In this document: positions 19,645-28,048 of the stretch, in pieces
Position numbering within the stretch: the first letter of the stretch is position 1
Layout of the letters: each line of letters opens with the position of its first letter
NCBI RefSeq assembly: GCF_009755355.1
Contig: NZ_WQLB01000002.1
Coordinates: 248,001-312,000, forward strand
DNA: 64,000 bases
Source: Deinococcus arboris
Lineage (GTDB): Bacteria > Deinococcota > Deinococci > Deinococcales > Deinococcaceae
Reading direction: 5' to 3'
Notes under the pieces: model-generated
The model's database searches: none
Told to the model about the DNA's origin: nothing
The model's input: the letters and a program-made list of their open reading frames with translations, nothing else
Made by a program: the position numbers and the translations under genes

Positions 19645-20123
19645 GGGGCATCCGGGAGGTCATACACGGTGACAGGCAGGCCGGCGAGTTCTTCCTCAAC
19701 AATGGAGGCGATCACGGCCCAGTCACCGCCGGCCACCCCGGCGCCGATACGGGGCATGTGCACGCTGGCGCCGCCACGCCGGGCTTCCTCGGCCACACGG
19801 CGCAGGCCCATGCGGATGGCTTCGTAGCGCACGGGCGGCGCCGCCGCCGGCCCATTTTTGCGCGCAATGTCATGCTGACCAACCAGATTGGCCACTGTCA
19901 GGTCCGGGGCAACAGGCACGAACTGCACCTCTCCCAGCGCATAGGGCTGGCCAGTGTCGCCTGCTGCCCAGCGCTTGAACGCCTGCTCAGGGGCTTTAAA
20001 ACGCTTCGAGAGGGCCAGCACAAAACCGCGTCCCCAGGCGCCAATGTCGTTACACACATGGACGAGCAGCTTTGGCCCGTCGCCCTGGGGCTGCGTGGCG
20101 TCGCCTGTGACATAGAGAATCAT
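19638..20123 (-). CDS. Macrodomain protein (ADP-ribose binding)
   Basis: 161 residues from the ATG at 20123, with GGAGG upstream and ATGA overlap with the previous gene. A single macrodomain: ILYVTGDATQP at the N-terminus, HVCNDIGAWGRGF in loop 1, and MPRIGAGVAGGDW, the substrate-loop motif of the Poa1/ALC1-like group. Such proteins bind ADP-ribose, and some hydrolyse ADP-ribosyl-ester or ADP-ribose-1''-phosphate. Its presence in a fatty-acyl operon is unexplained. Sirtuin-type deacylation makes O-acyl-ADP-ribose, which could be a link (inference). Confidence 0.85.
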   Translation of the reverse strand: MILYVTGDATQPQGDGPKLLVHVCNDIGAWGRGFVLALSKRFKAPEQAFKRWAAGDTGQPYALGEVQFVPVAPDLTVANLVGQHDIARKNGPAAAPPVRYEAIRMGLRRVAEEARRGGASVHMPRIGAGVAGGDWAVIASIVEEELAGLPVTVYDLPDAPC

Positions 20124-20710
20124 CTTGCCTCCAGCTGTTGCCCTACCCAAACATGCCCGCGCGGAAAGAAATACAGCGGCTCGCCAGAGCTGGGGGTTTC
20201 CACGCGGTAGGGTCGCCGGAGCAGCGAGAGGCGGCGCGCCACCTCTTCACCCTCCAGCACATCTTCGTCCAGACCCGTTCGCCAGTTCAGACCCAGCAGA
20301 CGCGGTTCCTGACCACTGAGCTGCGCAGGCAGTGGCCGGGCCGGGGCCGGCGTGAACATGGTCCGGTACATCTCAGCGCGTTCGGGCGACGCCATCACCA
20401 CCTGCGAACTGGCAAAGTGCGGCCAGCACAGCCACAGCGCCAGATACGCCACGTCGGGCCGCCCCGCACTGGCGCGCGTCCAGGCGTCGTGAATGTCCAG
20501 CAGCCCTGAGAGCATCCGGCGCCGCAACCAGGCTGGCGGCTCACGCGCGGGCAGGCGGCTCCAGGGGTCTATCCAGAGTTTGACGTAGTCCACGCCGTTG
20601 TGGGCAAGGTGTGACCAGTCGGGCGTGAGGTTCTGCTGACGCCACTGGTCTACCCGCCGCAGCTGCGTCTGGCCGCCCCGCACCTTGCGCTTGTTGGAGA
20701 GGGGCGTCAC
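20120..20710 (-). CDS. Hypothetical protein in the acyl-CoA operon
   Basis: 196 residues from the GTG at 20710, after the SDR stop at 20739; the longer frame to 20845 lies inside the SDR gene. Basic N-terminus (TPLSNKRKVRGGQTQLRR), then Trp-rich segments (WLCWPHFAS and others) and a C-terminus with PLYFFPRGHVWVGQ. No signal peptide or membrane helix. I do not recognise the family. It overlaps the macrodomain gene by four bases, so the two are probably functionally linked. Confidence 0.7.
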   Translation of the reverse strand: MTPLSNKRKVRGGQTQLRRVDQWRQQNLTPDWSHLAHNGVDYVKLWIDPWSRLPAREPPAWLRRRMLSGLLDIHDAWTRASAGRPDVAYLALWLCWPHFASSQVVMASPERAEMYRTMFTPAPARPLPAQLSGQEPRLLGLNWRTGLDEDVLEGEEVARRLSLLRRPYRVETPSSGEPLYFFPRGHVWVGQQLEAR

Positions 20711-20738
20711 AGGTCGGCCCAGGGGATGAGGCCGGGCG

Positions 20739-21515
20739 TCATACCGCCGTAATGCCGCCGTCCACGGCGATGTTCTGCCCGGTGATGTAGGCGCCCGCGT
20801 CACTGGCCAGCAGCAGGGCCAGGCCCTTGAGGTCGTGCTCACCACCCAGACGGCGCAGAGGTGTGTGCTCCAGAATGGCCGCCTCGCCGTAGGCCAGGGT
20901 GCCGCGCGTCATCTTTGTAGGAAAGTAGCCGGGGCAGATGCTGTTCACCGTGATGCCCTGCGCGGCCACCTCGGCGGCCAGGGCGCGCGTGAAATTGACC
21001 ATGGCCCCCTTGCTGGTGTTGTAGGCCAGCGTGGGCATCATGCGCGGGTCATTGCCCTGCAGGCCCGCCACCGACGCCACATTCAGAATCCGGCCCGCGC
21101 TGCGCGGCACCATGCAGCGCCTGAGGACACTCTGGGTCAGGGTGAAGGTGCCGTTGACATTGACATTCATGACCTTGAGCCAGGCGTCCAAGGGGTGCTC
21201 GGTGGTGGGGGCGCCCCAGGTGGCTCCGGCGTTGTTGACCAGAATATCGATTGGGCCGACCTCCGCCACAAGGCGTTCGACCAGCGCGTCGGCTGTCTCC
21301 AGGTCAGCCAGGTCACTGGGGGCGATGTGAGCAGTCACGCCTTGCCCTTCCAGGTGCGCCTTCGCCTCTTCCAGTTCGTGTGCTTTGCGCGCCGTCAGGA
21401 TGACGGCCGCGCCGTACTCGCCCAGAGCCTCGGCAATTTGTAGCCCCAGGCCACGGCTGCCGCCGGTAATCAGGGCCGTTTTGCCGCTCAGGTCAAACAG
21501 TTCTTTTAAGGCCAT
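20739..21515 (-). CDS. SDR family oxidoreductase (FabG-like)
   Basis: 258 residues from the ATG at 21515, with GGAGG upstream. Classical SDR: TGGSRGLG cofactor motif, NNAGATWG, active-site Ser and YNTSKGAM (YxxxK), and CPGYFPTKMT after the catalytic strand. The C-terminus GQNIAVDGGITAV is typical of 3-ketoacyl reductases and gluconate-type dehydrogenases. First gene of the minus operon, under the promoter at 21548-21577. Likely acts on a hydroxyacyl-CoA of the pathway encoded downstream. Confidence 0.87.
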   Translation of the reverse strand: MALKELFDLSGKTALITGGSRGLGLQIAEALGEYGAAVILTARKAHELEEAKAHLEGQGVTAHIAPSDLADLETADALVERLVAEVGPIDILVNNAGATWGAPTTEHPLDAWLKVMNVNVNGTFTLTQSVLRRCMVPRSAGRILNVASVAGLQGNDPRMMPTLAYNTSKGAMVNFTRALAAEVAAQGITVNSICPGYFPTKMTRGTLAYGEAAILEHTPLRRLGGEHDLKGLALLLASDAGAYITGQNIAVDGGITAV

Positions 21516-21547
21516 GTGCCGTCCTCCAGGGGTGGGGTCTGCCGCCC

Positions 21548-21577
21548 AGCATACGGTCATATTTACGTTAACGTCAA
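21548..21577 (-). promoter_or_regulatory. Promoter of the SDR-macrodomain-ACAD operon
   Basis: On the minus strand, TTGACG (21577-21572) and TATGCT (21553-21548) are separated by 18 bases. The -35 box is one arm of the palindrome in the next entry, so a bound repressor would block RNA polymerase. Confidence 0.6.
21562..21577. promoter_or_regulatory. Palindromic operator between the SDR operon and the aldehyde dehydrogenase gene
   Basis: TTTACGTTAACGTCAA contains the perfect palindrome ACGTTAACGT. A further AACGTTTA half-site follows at 21583-21590. From memory, similar ACGTNNACGT-type sites serve regulators of acyl-CoA and branched-chain degradation (for example LiuR). No regulator gene is adjacent, so the protein is unknown. 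Confidence 0.55.
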
Positions 21578-21699
21578 TTGTGAACGTTTAAGGACAATCT
21601 GGCGTCCCATGATGCGGGGCGGTTGTCCTGGCCCCCGCGCTAGGCTGCAGAGGACATCACCTCTTGCCCCCCCTGCCCCACACCTTCTAAGGAGGCCCT

Positions 21700-23148
21700 A
21701 TGACCACCCTGCTGAATGACCCCGTGACCCGCACCCAGGCGTATTTTGATGGCCAGTGGCGCTCGGCACCCAAGACGTTTGACGTGATTCACCCTGGCAC
21801 CCTGGAACCGATTGGCGCGGTGGCCGACTGCACCGCCGACGACGCCCGGCGCGCCATTGACGCCGCCGAGGCGGCTCTGCGCGAGTGGCGGCAGGTCAAT
21901 CCCTACCGGCGCGGCCAGATTCTGCGCCGCTGGCACGACCTGATGTTCGAGCACACAGACGAGTTGGCCCGCCTGATGACCCTGGAGATGGGCAAGCCGA
22001 TCACCGAAACACGCGGCGAGGTCAGTTACGCCGCCAGCTTCGTGGAATGGTGTGCCGAGGAAGCCGGGCGCATCAGTGGCGAGCGGATTTCCATGCGCCA
22101 GAGCCGCAAGCGGGGCTTTACGTCTGCCGAGCCAGTCGGCATTGTCTACGCGGTAACCCCCTGGAATTTTCCAGCGGGCATGATTACCCGCAAGGCGGCG
22201 CCGGCCCTGGCGGCTGGCTGCGTGATGATTCTCAAGCCTGCCGAGCAGAGTCCCATGACGGCGCTGTATCTGGCCGAGCTGTGGCTGGCAGCCGGCGGCC
22301 CGGCCAACACCCTGCAGGTGCTGCCCACCAACGACGCCCCCGCTTTCAGCGCGCCGTTCATGGCCGATGAGCGGTTGCGCAAGCTGACCTTTACCGGCTC
22401 TACGGCAGTGGGCCGCCTGCTCTACACCCAGGCCGCCCAGACCCTCAAGCGCGTCTCGCTGGAACTGGGGGGGCACGCGCCGTTCCTGGTTTTCGAGGAT
22501 GCCGACCTGGACAAGGCCGCGCGTGAGGTGGTGGGCAGCAAGTTCCGCAACGCCGGGCAGACCTGCATCAGCACCAACCGGGTCTACGTGCAGCGCGCGG
22601 TGGCGGCCGAATTCACCGATATCCTGACCCGCCTGACAGGCAAGCTGGTGCTGGGCGACCCCCTCCACGAAGGCACGGGCGTTGGGCCGGTTGTGGAGCG
22701 GGCGGGCCTCGACAAGATTCAGGCGCAGGTAGACGACGCCCTGAGCCGGGGCGCGCGGGCCACGGTGGGCGGCGGGGTCAAGGAGGGGCTGTACTTTCAC
22801 CCCACGGTTCTGACCGACGTTCACCCCGACTCGGTGATTCTGCGTGAGGAGACCTTTGGGCCAGTGGCGCCGGTGGTGGCCTTTGACACTGAAGAAGAGG
22901 CGCTGCGACTGGCCAACGCTTCGGAGTATGGGCTGGCGGCCTACGCCTACACCCGCGACCTGAGCCGCGCCTGGCGAGTGGCCGAGGCGCTGGAATACGG
23001 CATCGTGGGCATTAACGACGGCGTACCCAGCGCCGGAGCGCCCCATGTGCCCTTTGGCGGCATGAAAAACAGTGGAGTGGGCCGCGAGGGTGGTCACTGG
23101 GGTCTGGACGAATATCTGGAAACCAAGTTCATCTCAATGGGCCTGTAA
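21700..23148 (+). CDS. NAD(P)-dependent aldehyde dehydrogenase (succinate-semialdehyde type)
   Basis: 482 residues with AAGGAGG before the ATG. Aldehyde dehydrogenase with VTPWNFPAGM, LELGGHAPFLV (general-base Glu) and NAGQTCIST (catalytic Cys); the C-terminus KNSGVGREGGHWGLDEYLETKF is typical of the GabD group. It would oxidise succinate semialdehyde or a similar short aldehyde to the acid. Divergent from the SDR operon with the shared operator between them, so co-regulation with 4-hydroxyacid catabolism is plausible. Confidence 0.88.
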   Translation: MTTLLNDPVTRTQAYFDGQWRSAPKTFDVIHPGTLEPIGAVADCTADDARRAIDAAEAALREWRQVNPYRRGQILRRWHDLMFEHTDELARLMTLEMGKPITETRGEVSYAASFVEWCAEEAGRISGERISMRQSRKRGFTSAEPVGIVYAVTPWNFPAGMITRKAAPALAAGCVMILKPAEQSPMTALYLAELWLAAGGPANTLQVLPTNDAPAFSAPFMADERLRKLTFTGSTAVGRLLYTQAAQTLKRVSLELGGHAPFLVFEDADLDKAAREVVGSKFRNAGQTCISTNRVYVQRAVAAEFTDILTRLTGKLVLGDPLHEGTGVGPVVERAGLDKIQAQVDDALSRGARATVGGGVKEGLYFHPTVLTDVHPDSVILREETFGPVAPVVAFDTEEEALRLANASEYGLAAYAYTRDLSRAWRVAEALEYGIVGINDGVPSAGAPHVPFGGMKNSGVGREGGHWGLDEYLETKFISMGL

Positions 23149-23170
23149 ATGTAAAGGTCAGTCGGGCCAG

Positions 23171-23206
23171 AGAGCCGGCAGCGTGCAACCTGCACCCGCC
23201 GGCTCT
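23171..23206 (+). terminator. Terminator-like hairpin after the aldehyde dehydrogenase gene
   Basis: AGAGCCGGC (23171-23179) pairs perfectly with GCCGGCTCT (23198-23206); the loop contains an inner GTGCA/TGCAC stem. A T/C-rich tract follows. The remainder to 23339 is AT-richer and shows no gene. Confidence 0.6.
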
Positions 23207-23339
23207 TGCCTGTTCCGCCCTTCCATGGATTCCGTCTGTTTCATTGACACATCAGAACAGAAGCTATCTGTCAACTCCATACTCAGAACACTTTTCTCTC
23301 TTTCTTGCTTTTCTGCGCAGCCCTATACATCCGCTCGGA

Positions 23340-25301
23340 TTACAACACCAGGCGGCCCAGTTTGCGGTACTCCAGATGCAGCGCTTCTTCGACCAAGGGC
23401 TGACTGAGGGGCACCCCACGCGCCACGGCCATGAACACCGTGTTCATCACCACGCTGCGAATATTGCCCCCCGCCACGTCGGCGGCGGCCAGCCGGGGAA
23501 AGTCCAGCATGCTGGTGTCCAGCGTTCTGGGAAAAGCGCCGCGCCACAGCCGCTCGCGTTCCTGGGCCTGCGGGGCGCGGAAGTTAATCACGAACTGCAA
23601 GCGGCGCATGAACGCCACGTCCATGCTGCTTTCCATGTTGGTGGTCAGCACCGCCAGGCCGTTGAAACTTTCCAGGCGTTGCAGGAGGTAGTTCACCTGG
23701 ACATTGGCGTAGCGGTCGTTGCTGTCACGCACCTCGCCGCGCTTGCCAAAGACGCTGTCGGCCTCATCAAACAGCAGCACGCAGCCACCCTGGTCAGCGG
23801 CATCGAAGATTTTCTTGAGGTTCTTTTCGGTCTCGCCAATGTATTTGCTGACGGTACTGCTCAGGTCCACCCGGTACAGGTCAAGATTGAGATCACGCGC
23901 CAGCACTTCGGCGCTCAGGGTCTTGCCAGTGCCACTGGGCCCGCTGAACAGCGCGGCAATCGAGCGGCCCCGGCCTGGGCGGGCCATGCCCATATCCTCG
24001 TAGACCTGCGAGCGGTGACGCACATGCGCGGCAATCTGCTCCAGGGCGGCGCGGTCAGCCGGCGGCAGAATCAGGTCGTCCCAGCCCGCACGGGTCTCAA
24101 TGCGCTGGGCCAGCGACCCCATCAGGCGGCGGTTAGCGGTCTTGGCGGCCTCCCACGCCCTCTCAATGCGAGTCTGGTGTGCCGCGTTGCCGGGCAGCGC
24201 CGCACGGGCCTCGCGGGCCAGGGTGTCAATACGTTCCAGGCTCAGCTGATACTGGTCGCCCAATTGCCGCAGTAGGGGCGGCTCGCCACTGACCCCCAGC
24301 GCCTGCCCCCAGCGTTCGCGCTGCTCGGCCGAGGTAGGGGCCGTGACCTCCAGAGGCAGCAGGGCGCGCGCTGAGTCGAGCGGCAGCGGCTCGGGGGCCA
24401 GAATGACGCATGGGCCGGTGGCTACACCGAGCAGGCGGGTCGTGAGGTCATCCAGCGTCTGGCCCTCTGGGGCGTCGCCCGTGACATCCAGCACCAGCGG
24501 CGCGGCAGTCACCCGGCCTTCGCGGTCCAGCGCCCGCAGGGTCACGTCCAGGGCCTCAGGAGAGCGGGTGGCCAGGGCCGCCACATCCAGCAGCAGGGTG
24601 CGGCCACTCCCGGCCAGCAGATGCCCGGCCAGTGAACGCATCGCCTGCACCTGTGAACCGTACAGCAGCGCGGCCCGCTCGTTCCCTTGACGCGACAGGT
24701 GTTTACTGGCGGTCTGCAAGGTTTGTTCCTGAGAATCACTCAGGAGGCCGCCGGCTCCCAGCGGCTGGGTCACGCTGCGCAGTTCCAGGGCCACACCCTC
24801 GTCACCGCGCAAAAAAGCCAGCGCGCCCGCCGTCAGGCGAAGGGGCGTCAGGGATTCCAGCACACTGGAATTGACGCTCTGCCCAAATTCGATGAGGTGA
24901 TAACGGGTCAGGGCGCTGCCCGCCTGAAAGGCCCCCATCTCGGTCCAGTCGGCGCCCGGCAGCCAGCGGCGGCACAGCGACGGCGTTAGAAAGCCAGTGT
25001 AAGGCCCGTCCAGTTGTAGGGCCGTGCCACATGCCGCCAGCATCCGCTCCGGGTACAGTTCGGTGGCTAGCGCCAGCGCCATAACCCCCAACTCGAACTC
25101 GGTGAGGCCCAGGCCCTGTTGTAAGGCGCCCAGCCGGGTCTGCGAGGCCTCTTCAGGCAGCACCACCTCAAACGTGGCTTCCGGGTCACCCTGTTCACTC
25201 AGGGCGGCGTCCAGCACCTGGGCACTCAGGCTTTCACAGACCGCCTGGAGTAGCAGGTGGCTGTCTTGCGGCGGCGTAGGGCGGGAGGCGGCGCGCGGCA
25301 T
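23340..25301 (-). CDS. CIS-associated AAA+ ATPase (Afp15-like)
   Basis: 653 residues. A variable N-terminal region of about 400 residues precedes an AAA+ domain: Walker A GPSGTGKT, Walker B VLLFDEADSVFG, sensor-1 LTTNMESSMD and a pair of arginines (FMRRLQFVI). One such ATPase is nearly always encoded in eCIS loci (Afp15/Pvc15), where it is thought to help assembly or cargo loading. It is the last gene of the minus arm, and its ATG shares one base with the preceding TAA. Confidence 0.88.
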   Translation of the reverse strand: MPRAASRPTPPQDSHLLLQAVCESLSAQVLDAALSEQGDPEATFEVVLPEEASQTRLGALQQGLGLTEFELGVMALALATELYPERMLAACGTALQLDGPYTGFLTPSLCRRWLPGADWTEMGAFQAGSALTRYHLIEFGQSVNSSVLESLTPLRLTAGALAFLRGDEGVALELRSVTQPLGAGGLLSDSQEQTLQTASKHLSRQGNERAALLYGSQVQAMRSLAGHLLAGSGRTLLLDVAALATRSPEALDVTLRALDREGRVTAAPLVLDVTGDAPEGQTLDDLTTRLLGVATGPCVILAPEPLPLDSARALLPLEVTAPTSAEQRERWGQALGVSGEPPLLRQLGDQYQLSLERIDTLAREARAALPGNAAHQTRIERAWEAAKTANRRLMGSLAQRIETRAGWDDLILPPADRAALEQIAAHVRHRSQVYEDMGMARPGRGRSIAALFSGPSGTGKTLSAEVLARDLNLDLYRVDLSSTVSKYIGETEKNLKKIFDAADQGGCVLLFDEADSVFGKRGEVRDSNDRYANVQVNYLLQRLESFNGLAVLTTNMESSMDVAFMRRLQFVINFRAPQAQERERLWRGAFPRTLDTSMLDFPRLAAADVAGGNIRSVVMNTVFMAVARGVPLSQPLVEEALHLEYRKLGRLVL

Positions 25302-25912
25302 TAGTCGTCCAGCTCGATGGCGTAATTCACACTGGAATACCCTTCACCGTCGTCCACTGTCCGGAACCACGCCTTGAAGGTCTTGGTGGCGCCGCTGGCC
25401 AGCCGCACCTTGCCCCCGCCCACTGTGCAGCGCGCCTCAGTTTGCAGCTGACGGTAACACGCACTCAGCTTCTGCCCACTGATGGGCGCCCCCAGGACCA
25501 GGCGAGTGAAGTTGCCCAGCATGTTTAGGGTGGCGGCGGGGAGTGTCTTTTGCACCGTCGTGCCCACCATCAGGTCAGTGAACGTAACGACGTTTTTCTC
25601 GGCGTGGACTGTCAGCTCTGGGTAGAATTTCCCCTGTCCACGGGCGGTCAGCACCTCGTCACTTCGCAGGCGCATCTCGCGGCCCGCCACAACCCATGTT
25701 GAAAATCCGGTATCGCCAAGGGGCGCTCTGTCTCCTATACAGCTATAGGCTTGACAAAACGCGGCTTTCTCTACAGCGACCGGCATGGGAATTGTCCCCT
25801 CCTGCGTCTTGACGGGCAGCAACAATTTCTTTCCTAAGAGCCCCTGAGCCTGCGCTCCAGACACAGTCAAACAAATAAGCACAGTTGTCAGACCTCTCAA
25901 CCAATAAAACAT
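25301..25912 (-). CDS. Small secreted protein next to the candidate effector
   Basis: 203 residues. Signal peptide MFYWLRGLTTVLICLTVSGAQAQ with an Ala-x-Ala cleavage site, then a mature part of about 180 residues with at least four Cys (CQAYSC, CYRQLQTEARC) that could form disulfides. No family recognised. It starts one base after the effector gene and overlaps the ATPase gene, so it is co-translated. An immunity or adaptor role in the periplasm fits its position, but nothing in the sequence proves this. Confidence 0.72.
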   Translation of the reverse strand: MFYWLRGLTTVLICLTVSGAQAQGLLGKKLLLPVKTQEGTIPMPVAVEKAAFCQAYSCIGDRAPLGDTGFSTWVVAGREMRLRSDEVLTARGQGKFYPELTVHAEKNVVTFTDLMVGTTVQKTLPAATLNMLGNFTRLVLGAPISGQKLSACYRQLQTEARCTVGGGKVRLASGATKTFKAWFRTVDDGEGYSSVNYAIELDD

Positions 25913-25913
25913 T

Positions 25914-27995
25914 CTATTTCTTCCTCACAACTGCCAGCCACAGCATGGCGTGTTCTTCAACACTTTTCCAGGTCCAGACCGTGTCATTACCACTCTCTTT
26001 GGCATTATGATCGTATCTTCCAGCCCTATCTTCTGGTTTTAAATGAGTGTTCTTCTGAAGCACGGAACGTCCGTAAGGGTCATCAACAATAAGGCCCTTT
26101 TCATTCATGCCTTGCAAGCGAACAATATGTCCGTTGATACTCATCATGACGGCGTCGCCCTGGGCCAGAGCTGGCTTCACGGATTCTTCCCAGTACTGCC
26201 GTGTGCGTCTTGGATATAAGACGCTGTGAGTCGCTCCCATCAACTCTAGGACCTTGCCCCACCCTTCTTGCATGGTGCGGTGAAAGCGGCCGTAAGACCC
26301 CTGCCACGCTTTCTTCTGCGACAACCCGGCCTTCAACAGTTCCTGATACCGCGCGTCCACAAATTTGCGCCGTAGATCTTCCAAATAGTCTTCAAACTGC
26401 GGAAAATGCTCGGGGTCAGGGTTCTCAATGCCAAGCTGCTCCAGCACCATTGCGGCGCTCGTGAGGTTGCACATGATGCTGCCAATTCGGGCGCCCTGCT
26501 TGTCACCATCCACTTCGCGACCCAGGCTGAGGTTGTTGCGTTGAGAGTGATGAGGGGTTTTTTCCTGCAAGATCAGGTACAGCTCGGCGCGCGCTGACTG
26601 GGGCTGCACCTTGATAACTTCGCGCGCCACACGAATTTGCTGGAACGTGTACTCGGGTGTGCCTTCCTTGAACTTCATCAGACGGTCCAGGGCGTCTGGT
26701 TCGCTTGCTGGTTCCTGGTCTTCCGGCACAGGTGTGGCAGGTGGTTTGGGAAATTCCTGCGGCGGCACAGGCGTCGGAGACACCGGGTCCAGGCTAAAGA
26801 GCGGCAGACCGTTGTCATGCTTCGGGTCGTAGACGTAAAAGAGCTGCATCCTGCCCTCAAACTTGCGCTTGGTGGGCTTCAGGTGGCGGCTGCGCTCGTC
26901 CAGGTTGGCACCGAAGTTCTTGGTGAACTTACCGCGTACCGTATCGGCCGCCTCAACCGGTGTGTTGTGGCCGTCCTGATCAGCGTCCATGGGATTCTGG
27001 CTGTAGGCAGCACTCCCCTGACTGACCCACACGTCATTCTGAGCGTACTTGGCGCTGCCGCCGAGGTGGCCCATGTATACCTCTTCCAGCGAAGTTGTGC
27101 GCCCAGCAGCCTTGGCGTTCTTATCGACCCCTCGCATATGAAGCTGCAAGTGAATTTCGATATAAGCCAGTTGCTGAGTGGCACTCAGGGCTGTCAGGTC
27201 ATTGGTCGTGTTCAGAACTTTTAAGGGCAGCTTGTGTTTGTTGATATGCAAATTGATGTCTGTCAGTGCATCTCTTCCAATCTGCCCCAAGCCTTTATAC
27301 TGTGAGGCCTTATCTTTATTGATAGCCGGATTCAGGCTGCTTTCCAGATTTAAAAACGCCAGCACAATTTCTGGCATGGTGTTGACGCTGGCGGCCACCT
27401 GCCGCAGCCGGGGCAGAAAGCCAGGTTCCCGCAGGGCGGGCAGATCAGGCAGGGCGCCTGTGTGTGGGCCACCGGCCTGCGGGGTGCTGGCCGCCGGCTG
27501 GGCTGGAGCCGGCTGAGGCTTGGGGGCCGCTTGAGGCTTCGGCGCGGCTGGCGTCAAACGCGCAAAGGTGATGTCCTGGAGCGCAAACTTACGGTTCTTG
27601 AACTCGCTGACACGCGGCACGCCGCCGCGCAGCGACCCTGCAAAGCGCGCGCCGTTCTGAGTGCCCACCAGAGTAAAGGTGTCGTCTTTGAGGAGCTTGC
27701 CAGTCAGTGGCCAGTTTTGCCCGCGTGACTTGCCCTTGGGCTGCACGGCGTAATATCCACCCAGCGACCCGTCTGGCCCGCGTTTCAGATGCAGATGCAT
27801 GGTCAGCTGGCCAGTGTCGTGCTTAAAATCGCGCGTCCAGGTCTGGCCGGTTTTGACAGAGGGAGCACCCGGCGCCTTCGCTGGCTTGGGCTGCTCCAGG
27901 CCCAGGGCGTCCCGCACAAAGTCGGTCAGCCCGTCCAGCCCCCGCTCCACCTGTTCCAGAAAGCCGCCTTCGGCTGGTCGTTGTTGAAGAGTCAT
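25914..27995 (-). CDS. Candidate CIS effector: transglycosylase-like plus C39-like peptidase
   Basis: 693 residues. The N-terminal helix (FLEQVERGLDGLTDFVRDAL) may be a loading signal. A beta-rich domain follows (about 50-150), then a Pro/Ala linker, then a lysozyme-like region (about 195-370) with FLNLESSLNP (Glu218) and GLGQIGRDALTDINLH, as in soluble lytic transglycosylases. After a PPQEFPKPPATP linker, the last 250 residues resemble bacteriocin-type C39 cysteine peptidases: Cys509 in GSIMCNLTSAAM, His623 in SINGHIVRLQG and Asp near 638 in LIVDDPYG. It could cut peptidoglycan glycan and peptide. The C-terminal part is clearly lower in GC than the flanks, suggesting acquisition. No signal peptide, consistent with CIS delivery. 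Activities are inferred. Confidence 0.75.
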   Translation of the reverse strand: MTLQQRPAEGGFLEQVERGLDGLTDFVRDALGLEQPKPAKAPGAPSVKTGQTWTRDFKHDTGQLTMHLHLKRGPDGSLGGYYAVQPKGKSRGQNWPLTGKLLKDDTFTLVGTQNGARFAGSLRGGVPRVSEFKNRKFALQDITFARLTPAAPKPQAAPKPQPAPAQPAASTPQAGGPHTGALPDLPALREPGFLPRLRQVAASVNTMPEIVLAFLNLESSLNPAINKDKASQYKGLGQIGRDALTDINLHINKHKLPLKVLNTTNDLTALSATQQLAYIEIHLQLHMRGVDKNAKAAGRTTSLEEVYMGHLGGSAKYAQNDVWVSQGSAAYSQNPMDADQDGHNTPVEAADTVRGKFTKNFGANLDERSRHLKPTKRKFEGRMQLFYVYDPKHDNGLPLFSLDPVSPTPVPPQEFPKPPATPVPEDQEPASEPDALDRLMKFKEGTPEYTFQQIRVAREVIKVQPQSARAELYLILQEKTPHHSQRNNLSLGREVDGDKQGARIGSIMCNLTSAAMVLEQLGIENPDPEHFPQFEDYLEDLRRKFVDARYQELLKAGLSQKKAWQGSYGRFHRTMQEGWGKVLELMGATHSVLYPRRTRQYWEESVKPALAQGDAVMMSINGHIVRLQGMNEKGLIVDDPYGRSVLQKNTHLKPEDRAGRYDHNAKESGNDTVWTWKSVEEHAMLWLAVVRKK

Positions 27996-28048
27996 GCCGC
28001 CTCCATGCTGAGAAAGGAAGAGGACGCAGGGCCGGAGTCTGGCCGCCC

